Of a stretch of DNA of 64,000 nucleotides, positions 46,791 to 55,285 are shown one piece after another. Each line of letters starts with the position of its first letter. The stretch's first letter is position 1. The DNA is taken from contig JAUYFM010000067.1 of NCBI GenBank assembly GCA_030690945.1, positions 30,710 through 94,709 of the forward strand, read 5' to 3'. The notes under the pieces are model-generated. The model searched no databases, had not been told where the DNA came from, and saw only the letters and a list, made by a program, of their open reading frames with translations. This DNA comes from Smithellaceae bacterium (GTDB lineage Bacteria > Desulfobacterota > Syntrophia > Syntrophales > Smithellaceae). A program made the translations under genes and the position numbers.

Positions 46791-48069
46791 TAATAACCAT
46801 TTCCGCATAGCGTTCGGCCGCACCCATATTTGCACGGACAACTGCCCGGCCTTTCTCGCCACGGGCGCGCAAGTCCTGCGGATCAGACAGTAATTGCGTG
46901 ATGCCTGTTAATAATTCCCGCGTGTTGGCAATTCGAATGCCCGCGCCTGCATCCTCCAGAAGCGCCGCCTCCTGGCTGAAATCTTCCATCGATGGGCCGT
47001 AAAAAATCACTTTGCCCCAGGCTGCGGCCTCCAGAATATTCTGTCCGCCTTTTGGAACCAGCGAGCCGCCGCAATAGACAATTGTCGCCAGAGAATAAAC
47101 CTTAAAGAGCTCGCCGATCGCATCGACAACAATCACTTTTTCATCCTGACGAGGGCGCCCGCTATTGATCTCGGTGACGGTGATCATCTCATTTAAGTCC
47201 GCCTGTCGTAGAAGACTAATCACATCTCTGGTTCGTTCAATATGTCGCGGCGCAAGAATTAATCTGAATTCCGGATAATGCGCAAGCAGTTCTCGATATA
47301 CTTGAATAACAATGTTTTCTTCGCCCGGGTGCGTACTTCCTGCAACCAGAAATTTTTCATCTTTGCGAACATTAAAGCGGCGGGCGATGTCATCGTGCAG
47401 AGCGGGTGAGGCCATCGCTGCGAGAGCGTCATACTTGGCGTTGCCCAGCACCCTAATCTTAAAGTCGCTCAATCCGATCTGCTTGATCCTGACCGCATCA
47501 ACATCCGTAATCATCCCTGCCTCGTCTATGTTACGCAGGACCGGTTTCCAGAAAAAACGAGTGCGGCAGTATTTCATAAAAGAGCGGGGGGAAATCCGGC
47601 CATTCACGATCAACGATAAGACGCTGCGTTTACAGCAAGCAGCCAAAAAATTCGGCCAGAGTTCCGTCTCCACCAAAACGAAGACATCCGGACGGACAAG
47701 ATTCAGCATTTTATTGACAGCAAATGGAATGTCCAACGGAAAATAAATGAGCGCATCCGCTCCGGCTATCAGCCTGTGCGCCATACCCTGACCGGTTTCC
47801 GTGGACGTTGAAAAAATTATCCGTGTCTCCGGCCTAAGCTTTTTTAAAGCGGTCACGATTGGCGCGGCCGCGGTCACCTCGCCGACGGATACCGCATGAA
47901 TCCAGACCCGCTTGCCTGCCGGAATGTCAGCCAAAAGATGTTTTTGTCGGGCGCCGAGTTTTTGGAAAAAACTGTGGCGATATTTACCTGTCATGAGCAT
48001 CTTGAGTAAAAAAAATAAAAGCCCCGGAATCGCGACAATCAGCAAAAGAATGTTATAGAAAATTCTCAT
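46756..48069 (-). CDS. waaA: 3-deoxy-D-manno-octulosonic acid transferase (WaaA/KdtA)
   Basis: A 437-residue GT30 enzyme that adds Kdo to lipid A precursor. The N-terminal membrane segment is FYNILLLIVAIPGLLFFLL, followed by RVWIHAVSVGEVTAAAPIV with the catalytic-type Glu, then VETELWPNF and the C-terminal nucleotide-binding GGSLVPKGGQNILEAA. The ATG at 48069 begins the membrane segment; a longer in-frame start near 48240 would run through a heptad repeat tract and is rejected. The last codons, giving RPKAED, are encoded by copies of the same heptad repeat, so the repeat has entered the gene's 3' end. Confidence 0.9.
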   Translation of the reverse strand: MRIFYNILLLIVAIPGLLFFLLKMLMTGKYRHSFFQKLGARQKHLLADIPAGKRVWIHAVSVGEVTAAAPIVTALKKLRPETRIIFSTSTETGQGMAHRLIAGADALIYFPLDIPFAVNKMLNLVRPDVFVLVETELWPNFLAACCKRSVLSLIVNGRISPRSFMKYCRTRFFWKPVLRNIDEAGMITDVDAVRIKQIGLSDFKIRVLGNAKYDALAAMASPALHDDIARRFNVRKDEKFLVAGSTHPGEENIVIQVYRELLAHYPEFRLILAPRHIERTRDVISLLRQADLNEMITVTEINSGRPRQDEKVIVVDAIGELFKVYSLATIVYCGGSLVPKGGQNILEAAAWGKVIFYGPSMEDFSQEAALLEDAGAGIRIANTRELLTGITQLLSDPQDLRARGEKGRAVVRANMGAAERYAEMVIRWIDQRPKAED

Positions 48070-48119
48070 GCGCACATATTCAATTTTTTCACCGACGGTG
48101 TCAAGTAGAAAGGCATATA

Positions 48120-48236
48120 GACTGAAGACTGAAGACTGAAGACTGAAGGCTGAAGACCGTAGACCGAAGGCTGAAGGCTGACCCCCTGAAGGGGGCACGA
48201 GGCTGAAGGTCAAGAGGAACGGGCGCGAAGCGCCCC
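48120..48236. repeat. Heptad repeat tract (GACTGAA units) with two hairpins
   Basis: The tract holds about eight tandem 7-base units, GACTGAA drifting to GGCTGAA and GACCGAA, at 48120-48180. Two hairpins follow: CCCCCTGAAGGGGG (48182-48195) and GGGCGCGAAGCGCCC (48221-48235). It lies in the divergent gap between waaA and rpe and can vary in copy number by slippage. Confidence 0.8.
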
Positions 48237-48278
48237 TCAAAATAGCCTAACAGCCTTTGGACTTCAACCTTCTTTAGA

Positions 48279-48305
48279 TTGACAGCGGCAAGTCATTAGT
48301 ATATT
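48279..48305 (+). promoter_or_regulatory. Candidate sigma-70 promoter for rpe
   Basis: TTGACA and TATATT lie 15 bases apart, 30 bases before the rpe ATG. The boxes are good but the spacing is short. Confidence 0.4.
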
Positions 48306-48334
48306 TAAATGGTAACGACAAGGAGAAATATTCA

Positions 48335-48994
48335 ATGAAATTAATTGCCCCTTCGATTCTTTCCGCCGACGGTGGAAGGCTGGGATTGGAAATTTCTGCG
48401 GTGGAAAAGGCCGGTGCGGACTGGATTCACGTGGACGTCATGGATGGACACTTTGTCCCCAATATCACGATGGGGCCCGCAATAATCGCTGCCTTGCGCA
48501 AGACCACGAGGCTGCCTTTTGATGTGCACCTCATGATTAAAAATCCCGATAACTATATTGAAGCCTTTGCAACCGCAGGCGCGGATTATATTACCGTTCA
48601 TGTAGAAGCGGCCCGTCACCTTCATCGCACCGTTGAACTCATTAAAAAGGCGGGGAAAAAGGCCGGCGTTTCTTTAAATCCCGCAACGCCGCTTAGTTCA
48701 ATTGAAGAGATTCTCCCCGACATCGACCTGCTTTTGATCATGTCGGTCAACCCCGGATTCGGTGGGCAGCAATTTATCAAGAACGCTTTAACTAAAATCA
48801 AGCGCGCCAGTTCGATGCTGGCCCAGCTGCCGCAAAAACCTTTGCTGGAAGTGGACGGAGGCATCACCCTCTCGAATATTTCCGCAATCGCCCAGGCGGG
48901 AGCGGATGTGCTGGTCGCGGGCGCGGCAGTCTTCGGCACGGATAATTATTCACAAACCATCGCCGCTTTGAAAGCAGCGGCAAACAAAACCTGA
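48335..48994 (+). CDS. rpe: Ribulose-phosphate 3-epimerase
   Basis: A 219-residue TIM-barrel enzyme interconverting ribulose-5-phosphate and xylulose-5-phosphate in the pentose phosphate pathway. Signatures are APSILSADGGRLG, IHVDVMDGHFVPNITMG (metal ligands His and Asp), MSVNPGFGGQQFI and VDGGITLSNI. Full family length. AAGGAG precedes the ATG with an 8-base gap. It is flanked by the heptad repeat tract upstream and a palindromic repeat downstream, so it is likely transcribed alone. Confidence 0.95.
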   Translation: MKLIAPSILSADGGRLGLEISAVEKAGADWIHVDVMDGHFVPNITMGPAIIAALRKTTRLPFDVHLMIKNPDNYIEAFATAGADYITVHVEAARHLHRTVELIKKAGKKAGVSLNPATPLSSIEEILPDIDLLLIMSVNPGFGGQQFIKNALTKIKRASSMLAQLPQKPLLEVDGGITLSNISAIAQAGADVLVAGAAVFGTDNYSQTIAALKAAANKT

Positions 48995-49054
48995 TCCGAT
49001 CGTCCAATTAAAGACTATTCTTTTGACTTAGTTGAAGGCTTGCTCAACCTGTTT

Positions 49055-49103
49055 GTAGGGAACGGTCTTGCCACCCATATGGGTGGTCGTGACCGTTCCC
49101 TGC
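49055..49103. repeat. 49-bp nested palindrome (GTAGGGAACGGTC arms)
   Basis: The outer arms GTAGGGAACGGTC and GACCGTTCCCTGC (12 of 13 complementary) enclose the perfect 16-bp palindrome CCACCCATATGGGTGG. It belongs to the same family as 23333-23360 and sits between the converging rpe and hydroxyacyl-CoA dehydrogenase genes, where it could stop transcription from both sides. Confidence 0.75.
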
Positions 49104-49111
49104 ACATTGTA

Positions 49112-49969
49112 TTATTTCTTGCTATAGTCATAGACGCCGCGTCCGGATTTGCGTCCCAGATTGCCGGCGCGAACCAGTTTCCGCAATAGCGGCGACGGGC
49201 GGTATTTATCGCCTAGCTCCCGGTGCATGCCTTCACAGATTCTAAGCTGAGTATCCAGACCAATCAGGTCGCCCAGCGCCAGGGGTCCGATGGGGTGATT
49301 GCAGCCCAGCTGCATGGCTTTGTCAATGTCCGCAGGTGTGGCCAGGCCCTCATCCAGGACAAAAAAAGCTTCGTTAATCATGGAGCACAAAATACGATTC
49401 ACGACAAACGCCGGCGCTTCATTCACCATGACAACTTCCTTGCCGATTTTCTTGCCCCAGGCTTTGGCGATTTCCACCGTCTCGTCCGAGGTTTGCTGAC
49501 CGCGGATGACTTCTAAAAGACGCATCACCGGAACGGGATTGAAAAAATGGGTACCGATGAAACGTTCCGGCCTTTTCGTAATCGCGGCCATTTCCGTAAT
49601 ACTGAGACCGGAAGTATTGGTGAAAAACAGACAGCGTGACGGAACAACCGCTTCGAGTTCCGCATAAACTTTTTTCTTCAGATCCATCAATTCAATGACC
49701 ACTTCCACAACAACATCGGCATCCTGAGCGGCTTCTTTTAAATCCAGCGTCGGCTTGATCCTTCCTAAAATCGCATCCATCTGCTCTTGGGTGATCTTGC
49801 CTTTTTCCGCATCGCGGCTCAGGTTCTTTTTGATCGTGTTCATGCCGCCATCGATGAATCTTTGCTCAATGTCTCTGAGGGTGACATCATATCCTGCCGT
49901 GGCACAAACCTGCGCGATACCATTGCCCATCAGGCCCGCGCCCAACACACATATTTTTTTAATTTCCAT
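49112..49969 (-). CDS. 3-hydroxyacyl-CoA (3-hydroxybutyryl-CoA) dehydrogenase
   Basis: A 285-residue NAD-dependent enzyme of beta-oxidation or butyrate-type metabolism. The Rossmann loop is [14 protein letters not shown] near the N-terminus. Catalytic-type residues follow in [30 protein letters not shown] (His/Glu dyad) and [11 protein letters not shown]. The C-terminal helical domain has [20 protein letters not shown] 49969 is chosen because GGGAGG lies six bases upstream, and it opens the canonical start. In a syntroph it could run in either direction between acetoacetyl-CoA and 3-hydroxybutyryl-CoA. No linked crotonase or thiolase is present. Confidence 0.92.
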   Translation of the reverse strand: MEIKKICVLGAGLMGNGIAQVCATAGYDVTLRDIEQRFIDGGMNTIKKNLSRDAEKGKITQEQMDAILGRIKPTLDLKEAAQDADVVVEVVIELMDLKKKVYAELEAVVPSRCLFFTNTSGLSITEMAAITKRPERFIGTHFFNPVPVMRLLEVIRGQQTSDETVEIAKAWGKKIGKEVVMVNEAPAFVVNRILCSMINEAFFVLDEGLATPADIDKAMQLGCNHPIGPLALGDLIGLDTQLRICEGMHRELGDKYRPSPLLRKLVRAGNLGRKSGRGVYDYSKK

Positions 49970-50104
49970 ACAAACCTCCCAATCATTTATTATCAAGCAG
50001 GTGCTCCCGCTTTGCAGCCGCCAAATTCAGTGGACGGTAACAGACCGGCAACCCTCTAGTCAAGAAAAATACCGTATCCTTTTTATTGAATATGAATCAA
50101 CAAT

Positions 50105-50647
50105 ATGTCACAATTCGTCATGCATATTTTAATTGACGGCTATAACCTGATCCGGCAGTCCATCAATCTGCGGCGCTTTGAACGGCAGAGTCTCGAAGCG
50201 GGACGCAAAGCTCTGATTGCCTGGCTTGCCCAATACCGAAACAGGAAAGATCACCGCATTACCGTGGTCTTTGACGGTTGGGAAAGCGGCCAGCCGCAGG
50301 AAGAGCGCGACTATTCCTCAGGCATACACATCATCTACTCCGGCCGGGGTGTTAAGGCCGATGACGTTCTGAAAAGAATCACCGCTTCCACCGATGAAGA
50401 AATCCTTATGGTTTCTTCCGATCGTGAAATAGCCTCTTACGCGACACGCAGAGGCAAAGCTACACTATCATCACTTGAGTTTGAATCCATTGTTGATAAG
50501 TTATTAGCAGCGCCGGTCAATAGCGAATCCCCAGATCCGAAAGATGAGGACGAGGAAGAAGACAACCGCCCCATCAACAAAAAAGGACCCGCCCGTAAAC
50601 TTTCCCGCGCAAAAAGACAGACTCAGGCAAAAATTAAAAAACTTTAA
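50105..50647 (+). CDS. NYN-domain (YacP-like) putative ribonuclease
   Basis: A 180-residue protein with a PIN-like NYN domain (about 6-135). The first strand HILIDGYNLIRQS supplies the first Asp of the metal site, ITVVFDGWE the second, and MVSSDREIASYA the third. The C-terminus is a highly charged Lys/Arg tail. B. subtilis YacP (Rae1) is a ribosome-associated endoribonuclease with this fold; this protein may be similar, but its target is unknown. ATG codons at 50105 and 50120 are both possible, and neither has a clear ribosome binding site; the second begins the canonical strand. Confidence 0.78.
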   Translation: MSQFVMHILIDGYNLIRQSINLRRFERQSLEAGRKALIAWLAQYRNRKDHRITVVFDGWESGQPQEERDYSSGIHIIYSGRGVKADDVLKRITASTDEEILMVSSDREIASYATRRGKATLSSLEFESIVDKLLAAPVNSESPDPKDEDEEEDNRPINKKGPARKLSRAKRQTQAKIKKL

Positions 50648-50775
50648 AGAAAAAGTTTTAACTTCATTATATCAATAATATTCAAGAAATATATTGATAT
50701 TTCATTATGTTTTTGTTAAAAAATGGCATGCTGTTTAGAAGAGCCTCCCTCTTTGAGAAAATAAGGAGAGATAAA

Positions 50776-51573
50776 ATGAACAACCCCAAAACAAGAAAGC
50801 AACGCCTGCTATTATTATCAGTAATTGTTTCTGCGTTCTATCTTGCCGTTCTTTATGGATGCGGAACCGGACCGGATTCAGGCACAACAGGAACAGCGAC
50901 CAGCCTCACAATAACCATCGTTCCCACACCTGATACTGTCTACGCCGGACAACAAAGTATTGTTATCGCCACGGTCAAAAACACAGATTCTACCCCCGCG
51001 GCGGGGAAGACCGTGACCTTCTCGTTTGCCAATGGAGCCACAACCGGCCCAAGTGGCGCCACCATCAGCACCATTAACAGCGGGCTTACTAATGCAAGCG
51101 GTGAGGCTTGGGCTACCTACACAGCAGGAAATCTGACTCCTGCGCTGGATATTATTGATATCGTGCAGGCCTCCGTATCAGGCACCGTCGGGCTGGCCAC
51201 CATCATGCGTGGCAAGGCAGATATTCTTTCAGGCGGATATTCGATCACCTCTTTTGAGGGTATTCCGGCAACCTCGCCGATTAAAAGATTTAGTACGTGG
51301 GCCGTAAATAACTGCGAGCTGAAAGCAAAGGTGGAGGGTTTTCTCTTATTAAGCGGGCCAGCAGTTGGAATACCGGTGACCTTTACCATATTCAGGGGGC
51401 CAGGTACACTTCCGGCAGTGACGACAATCTTAACCGACACCAACGGCGAAGCGTGGATCTTCTTTGACCTACCTGTGCCCGGTGTCGGTGCCGAAACTGT
51501 CGTTCGGGCTACAGTACCTCTGGTTGCTCCACAAACCAACGGCGGTGATGCGGTTAGTGTCATTTACTGGTAG
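50776..51573 (+). CDS. Lipoprotein with Ig-like (Big_1-type) repeats
   Basis: A 265-residue secreted lipoprotein. The signal peptide (residues about 8-28) ends in the lipobox VLYGC. One bacterial Ig-like domain follows (ITIVPTPDTVYAGQQSIVI, then TPAAGKTVTFSF and NASGEAWATYTAG), and a second similar unit appears toward the C-terminus (VGIPVTFTIF, then LTDTNGEAWIFFDL). This is the invasin/intimin-like Big_1 pattern, in which such domains form extended rods on the cell surface. The ATG at 50776 has AAGGAGAG seven bases upstream; longer in-frame starts are rejected. It is followed by a strong terminator. Confidence 0.78.
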   Translation: MNNPKTRKQRLLLLSVIVSAFYLAVLYGCGTGPDSGTTGTATSLTITIVPTPDTVYAGQQSIVIATVKNTDSTPAAGKTVTFSFANGATTGPSGATISTINSGLTNASGEAWATYTAGNLTPALDIIDIVQASVSGTVGLATIMRGKADILSGGYSITSFEGIPATSPIKRFSTWAVNNCELKAKVEGFLLLSGPAVGIPVTFTIFRGPGTLPAVTTILTDTNGEAWIFFDLPVPGVGAETVVRATVPLVAPQTNGGDAVSVIYW

Positions 51574-51591
51574 GAAATGAAGTAAAACTAG

Positions 51592-51623
51592 AAAAGCCGG
51601 CTTTTGGCCAGCTTTTCTTTTTC
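51592..51623 (+). terminator. Rho-independent terminator after the Ig-like lipoprotein
   Basis: AAAAGCCGGC pairs with GCCAGCTTTT (9 of 10), followed by CTTTTT. It starts 18 bases past the stop codon. Confidence 0.8.
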
Positions 51624-51746
51624 GCCATAGCGATACTTTTGTTAACTGCGCTGTATCAAAACAACTATCTGCTCAGCATAACAGCCACAGTGACACATCC
51701 ACCCCCTACCCCCGCCAGCGGGGGATAAACAAAGAGTCGATGCCCA

Positions 51747-53099
51747 TCACTTCGCGCAGGCTTTGATCAAGAAGCGCTCCAGAAGCAATTGCGGGTCCGT
51801 AGTCGAAGATTTCATGGCGCGGTCCATATCCAGCAGATCATTGAGATAATTCACCAAAACGGGATAGGAAAAACGCCCACAATTGCGCAATGCGTTATAA
51901 ATAACAAAGGGATGCTTATTGACCAGCAAATCTTCCTTGCGGGAGACGTCCGGCGCCAGTCCGGTCACGGCGGGATAGACATTTTTCTGAAACGAGCCAT
52001 AGTCCATATTCGGAGTGATTCGGGGCAGTTTTTCTGAACGAACCAGAAGGGACGCCTGCAAAAGCAAGCGGATTTCGCGGCTGATCATCGTCAGAATCAT
52101 CAAATGATGCGTACCCTGATCCAGCAGGGCTTTCAGGGCTGTCAGAGCTGCTTTCGCATTTTTTTCAGCGAGTGCCGTTGTTAAATCGAAGATCGAATCT
52201 TCCCGGGTCTTGCCGACGACGTCCTCGACGTCCTTTTCTTCAATAACGGACCGCTCGCCAACAAACGATATGAGCTTTTCTAGTTCATTTAACGAAGGAC
52301 GCAGTTGAAATCCTGTCTTTTTCCCCAGCGCAATCCAGGCCGCAGGGGCCATGCTCTTGCCGCATCGAATCAGCAATTTCTGCGCTTCGATCTTGAGCGT
52401 TTCTTTGGTGGCGGCCTCCCCCTTAATCTCACCAAAGTGTAAAACAATCCCTGCTTTGTCTATCACTTTGAAAAGCTTTTTTCTTTTGTCAACCGCTTCG
52501 GCTGTCAGAATTAAACAATTCCCCGCCGGAAGGCCATGCGCAAGAAGTGCTTCAAATTGCTCGGATGGGTCGGTAACGCTGCCGGCTGTCCATCCCCGGC
52601 TGGTACAAATTTCAATCATCCGCGGCAACCACTTGTTTCGGTCATCTCCTGAATCTTCCGCCACGGCCTGACGCCATTGCTCATCGGTGATCTTTTGCCA
52701 TCCGGCGCCTTGCATGTCTTCCCAGGCAAAGCCGGATATTTTCAGAAAGGTCAGGAAATATTTGGCGGCCTTATCGGGGTGCTCATCGATGTTGTCTCGA
52801 ATTTTCTGAATCAGATCGCTTAGATTTTCACGGGATTGAAAAATCGTGGTGTTTTTCACTACGACAACTTTTCGGCCGCCTAATAGAGACGGCGCAAGAA
52901 GATGATCCTTCAGGAGATCAAAGTCCGCATTTTCGCCGTCGAGAAAAAAAAGGCCGAAATCACGGTCGGCCGGAGGCATAATTATGTCCAGTATTTGATG
53001 GAGCGTTTCATTGAGCAGATATTCCTCTTCGCCATACAAAAGATAGCAGGACGCAACTTTTCCCTTCTTTAGGTCAATGATTGCTTTTTCCAGGGTCAT
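51747..53099 (-). CDS. holA: DNA polymerase III delta subunit HolA, long form
   Basis: A 450-residue clamp-loader subunit, about 100 residues longer than E. coli HolA (343). The N-terminal domain has KVASCYLLYGEEEYLLNETL and GGRKVVVVKNTTIF; the C-terminal collar has SLNELEKLISFVGERSVIEE and HHLMILTMISREIRLLLQAS. An extra segment of about 100 residues (around 100-195, including WQKITDEQWRQAVAEDSGDD) sits between the two halves of the ATPase-like domain. The delta subunit opens the sliding clamp. It is followed by the rest of the minus-strand operon region; its own start ATG lies 33 bases from the next gene upstream. Confidence 0.88.
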   Translation of the reverse strand: MTLEKAIIDLKKGKVASCYLLYGEEEYLLNETLHQILDIIMPPADRDFGLFFLDGENADFDLLKDHLLAPSLLGGRKVVVVKNTTIFQSRENLSDLIQKIRDNIDEHPDKAAKYFLTFLKISGFAWEDMQGAGWQKITDEQWRQAVAEDSGDDRNKWLPRMIEICTSRGWTAGSVTDPSEQFEALLAHGLPAGNCLILTAEAVDKRKKLFKVIDKAGIVLHFGEIKGEAATKETLKIEAQKLLIRCGKSMAPAAWIALGKKTGFQLRPSLNELEKLISFVGERSVIEEKDVEDVVGKTREDSIFDLTTALAEKNAKAALTALKALLDQGTHHLMILTMISREIRLLLQASLLVRSEKLPRITPNMDYGSFQKNVYPAVTGLAPDVSRKEDLLVNKHPFVIYNALRNCGRFSYPVLVNYLNDLLDMDRAMKSSTTDPQLLLERFLIKACAK

Positions 53100-53132
53100 A
53101 CATGACTCTCATGGAGGAAAAATATTGGGAGT

Positions 53133-53792
53133 TTAAACGATGACGTATTTCTTGATGTGCTTCACAACGTCTTCTGGTTCGTCAATAATCTGTATCATCT
53201 CGATATCATAGGATAGGATCATATTCTGTTGCAGCATGCTGTTTTTCAGCCAGTCCAACAGACCCTGCCAGTATTCACGGCCCATCAGGATGACGGGAAA
53301 ACTTTTCACTCGTTTAGTCTGGATCAGGGTTAATGCTTCAAAAAACTCGTCCATGGTCCCGTAGCCACCCGGCATGATCACATAGGCAACAGCAGATTTG
53401 ACAAACATGACTTTGCGGATGAAAAAATATTTATAATCAAGCTGAAGATTGGCATAGGGGTTGGGTTTTTGCTCAAAAGGCAGCTTAATATTCATTCCCA
53501 CGGATTGACCGCCCGCTTCCGCCGCGCCTTTATTGGCCGCCTCCATAATCCCGGCACCGCCACCGGTAATGACGGGAAATCCATTTTGAGCTAAAAGCTG
53601 TCCCAGCTTTTCCGCCATATGATAATACTTATCGTCGGGTTTGATACGGGCTGAACCAAAAATAGTCACGGCATTATGGACATTCGAAAGAACCTCGATG
53701 GATTCTACAAATTCCGCCATGATGCGAAAAATCCGCCACGATTCTTCCTTGGATAATGCATCGATAAGATATTGCTTTTCCATGCTGGTCAT
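53133..53792 (-). CDS. LOG-family (TIGR00730) protein
   Basis: A 219-residue Rossmann-fold protein of the LOG/cytokinin-activating group, formerly called lysine decarboxylase-like. The signatures are GSARI near 47, ITGGGAGIMEAANKGA near 77, and the nucleotide-binding PGGYGTMDEFFEALTLIQT near 142. Many bacterial members cleave AMP-type nucleotides to ribose-5-phosphate and base. The physiological role here is unknown. Two ATGs three codons apart (53792 and 53783) could start it. It lies between holA and rpsU with moderate gaps. Confidence 0.88.
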   Translation of the reverse strand: MTSMEKQYLIDALSKEESWRIFRIMAEFVESIEVLSNVHNAVTIFGSARIKPDDKYYHMAEKLGQLLAQNGFPVITGGGAGIMEAANKGAAEAGGQSVGMNIKLPFEQKPNPYANLQLDYKYFFIRKVMFVKSAVAYVIMPGGYGTMDEFFEALTLIQTKRVKSFPVILMGREYWQGLLDWLKNSMLQQNMILSYDIEMIQIIDEPEDVVKHIKKYVIV

Positions 53793-53865
53793 TTCCTTGT
53801 ATTAAAACCCACCACCCCCGCCAACTGGGACACAAAGATTATTGATCTCTTGTTCAATAAAATAG

Positions 53866-54057
53866 TTAATTGGTGCGGCGTCGTTGAACCTTGGCCAATC
53901 TGCGGCGCGCTTCGATGGTTTTTCTCTTCTTTTTGACCGAAGGCTTCTCATAAGCCCGGCGAACTTTCAATTCTTTGAATAATCCGCTTTTCGAAAGTTT
54001 GTTTTTCAGAATTTTGAGAGCTTTTTCCACATCGTTATCAATGACTTTTACTTCCAA
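53866..54057 (-). CDS. rpsU: 30S ribosomal protein S21
   Basis: A 63-residue, strongly basic protein with the S21 core EKALKILKNKLSKSGLFKEL and an Arg/Lys-rich C-terminal tail (KKKRKTIEARRRLAK). S21 binds near the anti-Shine-Dalgarno end of 16S rRNA and takes part in initiation. GAGGAAT precedes the ATG. In many bacteria rpsU lies with dnaG and rpoD; here it sits after the hisC terminator and stands alone. Confidence 0.95.
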   Translation of the reverse strand: MEVKVIDNDVEKALKILKNKLSKSGLFKELKVRRAYEKPSVKKKRKTIEARRRLAKVQRRRTN

Positions 54058-54127
54058 TTTTATTCCTCCTCATTCTTATTAATGGCTAGTGTGTAATAAT
54101 ATTTATGTCATTTTTGACTTTTAAACA

Positions 54128-54181
54128 CAAAAAAAGGGCAGCACGACACAAGCAGGATCATCTTGCACCGTCAACTACCCC
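54128..54181 (-). terminator. Rho-independent terminator after hisC
   Basis: On the minus strand GGGTAG and CTGCCC close a long stem with an inner CAAG/CTTG part, followed by seven T bases. It lies 22 bases past the hisC stop and separates that run of genes from rpsU. Confidence 0.65.
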
Positions 54182-54203
54182 TAAATTTCCAATAAGTTTT
54201 AAA

Positions 54204-55280
54204 TCACGCTCCTTGCCCGGAAACCACTCTTTGCAGAGCCTTTAAAAAAGTCTCATTTTCCTGGTGATTTCCCACGGTTACCCGCATACAATTTGTCATT
54301 CGCGGCGGCATATTCAAATTTTTCACCATGATCCCCTGCGCGGCGAGATTTGCATATATGTGATCCGAATCAAAATTGCAACTAAAATAAATAAAATTAG
54401 CCCGTGATGGATGTGGCGTAATTCCGGCGATCTTCTTTAAACCGGCAAAAAGCTCCTCGCGCCGATGCACAATATCATCGACTTGCCGGTCAAATTCATC
54501 AATATTATCCAGAAAAAAATTGGCGGTAAGCTGCGATAGGGCATTAATATTATAAGGCAATCTAACTTTATTGAGTTCGGCCACAATCTCCGGATGGCCG
54601 AGAAGAAAACCCAGACGAATCGAAGCCATTCCCAGTTTGGACAATGTCTTTAAGATAAGCAAATTATCGTATTTCTTGGTCAGAGGCAGCAGAGTCTGTC
54701 CGGAAAAAGCTCCATAGGCCTCGTCCACAATAACCAGACCCGGTGCTTTTTTAATCAGGGTCTCTATTTTATCCTGATCAAATAAATTTCCCGTGGGGCT
54801 ATTGGGATAACTTAAAAAAATCAAAGACGGAAACCCGGCGCTGACCTTCCCCAACATGGCGTCAAGATCGAGATCAAAATTTTCATCCAGTGGGACGTCC
54901 ACCACCTTTTGTCCGGCGTTGACGGCAATAATTTTGTACATCACAAAAGTCGGGAAAGGCGCCATCACACCGCTGATCTTGCCTTTCATAGTCAGGCACA
55001 GGATTTGAATAAGCTCATCGGAACCATTTCCCAGCATGACCATATTCTGATCAACACCATAGTATTTAGCCAGCCTTGCGCGCAATTCGGGATTGCCGGC
55101 CTCGGGATAACGGTTGAGTTCAACCTTTTTGAGCTCTTCCATCAGTTTTCTTTTTAAGGGTTCCTCAAGGCAAAACGGATTTTCATTGGCATCCATTTTG
55201 ATCGCGCCGGAATACACAGGGGCTTTATAGCCGCTCTGTTGATAAATTGCGTCCGCTACTAAATCCTTTAAAATCATCAT
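54204..55280 (-). CDS. hisC: Histidinol-phosphate aminotransferase
   Basis: A 358-residue fold-type I PLP aminotransferase. Near the N-terminus it has KMDANENPF and LNRYPEAGNPELRARLAKYY; the PLP lysine lies in LKTLSKLGMASIRLGF (about 211), with YGVDQNMVMLGNGSDELIQI and LSYPNSPTGNLF supplying cofactor and substrate contacts. It converts imidazole-acetol phosphate to histidinol phosphate. No other his genes are in the window; a role with aromatic amino acids is possible for unlinked HisC. It starts 5 bases before the end of the lipoate-ligase gene and may be cotranscribed with the lipoylation genes upstream. Confidence 0.9.
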   Translation of the reverse strand: MMILKDLVADAIYQQSGYKAPVYSGAIKMDANENPFCLEEPLKRKLMEELKKVELNRYPEAGNPELRARLAKYYGVDQNMVMLGNGSDELIQILCLTMKGKISGVMAPFPTFVMYKIIAVNAGQKVVDVPLDENFDLDLDAMLGKVSAGFPSLIFLSYPNSPTGNLFDQDKIETLIKKAPGLVIVDEAYGAFSGQTLLPLTKKYDNLLILKTLSKLGMASIRLGFLLGHPEIVAELNKVRLPYNINALSQLTANFFLDNIDEFDRQVDDIVHRREELFAGLKKIAGITPHPSRANFIYFSCNFDSDHIYANLAAQGIMVKNLNMPPRMTNCMRVTVGNHQENETFLKALQRVVSGQGA

Positions 55281-55285
55281 ACCGG

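Noticed and set aside
48070..48240. A longer waaA start near 48240
   Set aside because: The added 57 residues are translated heptad repeat and hairpins; the membrane segment starts at ATG 48069.
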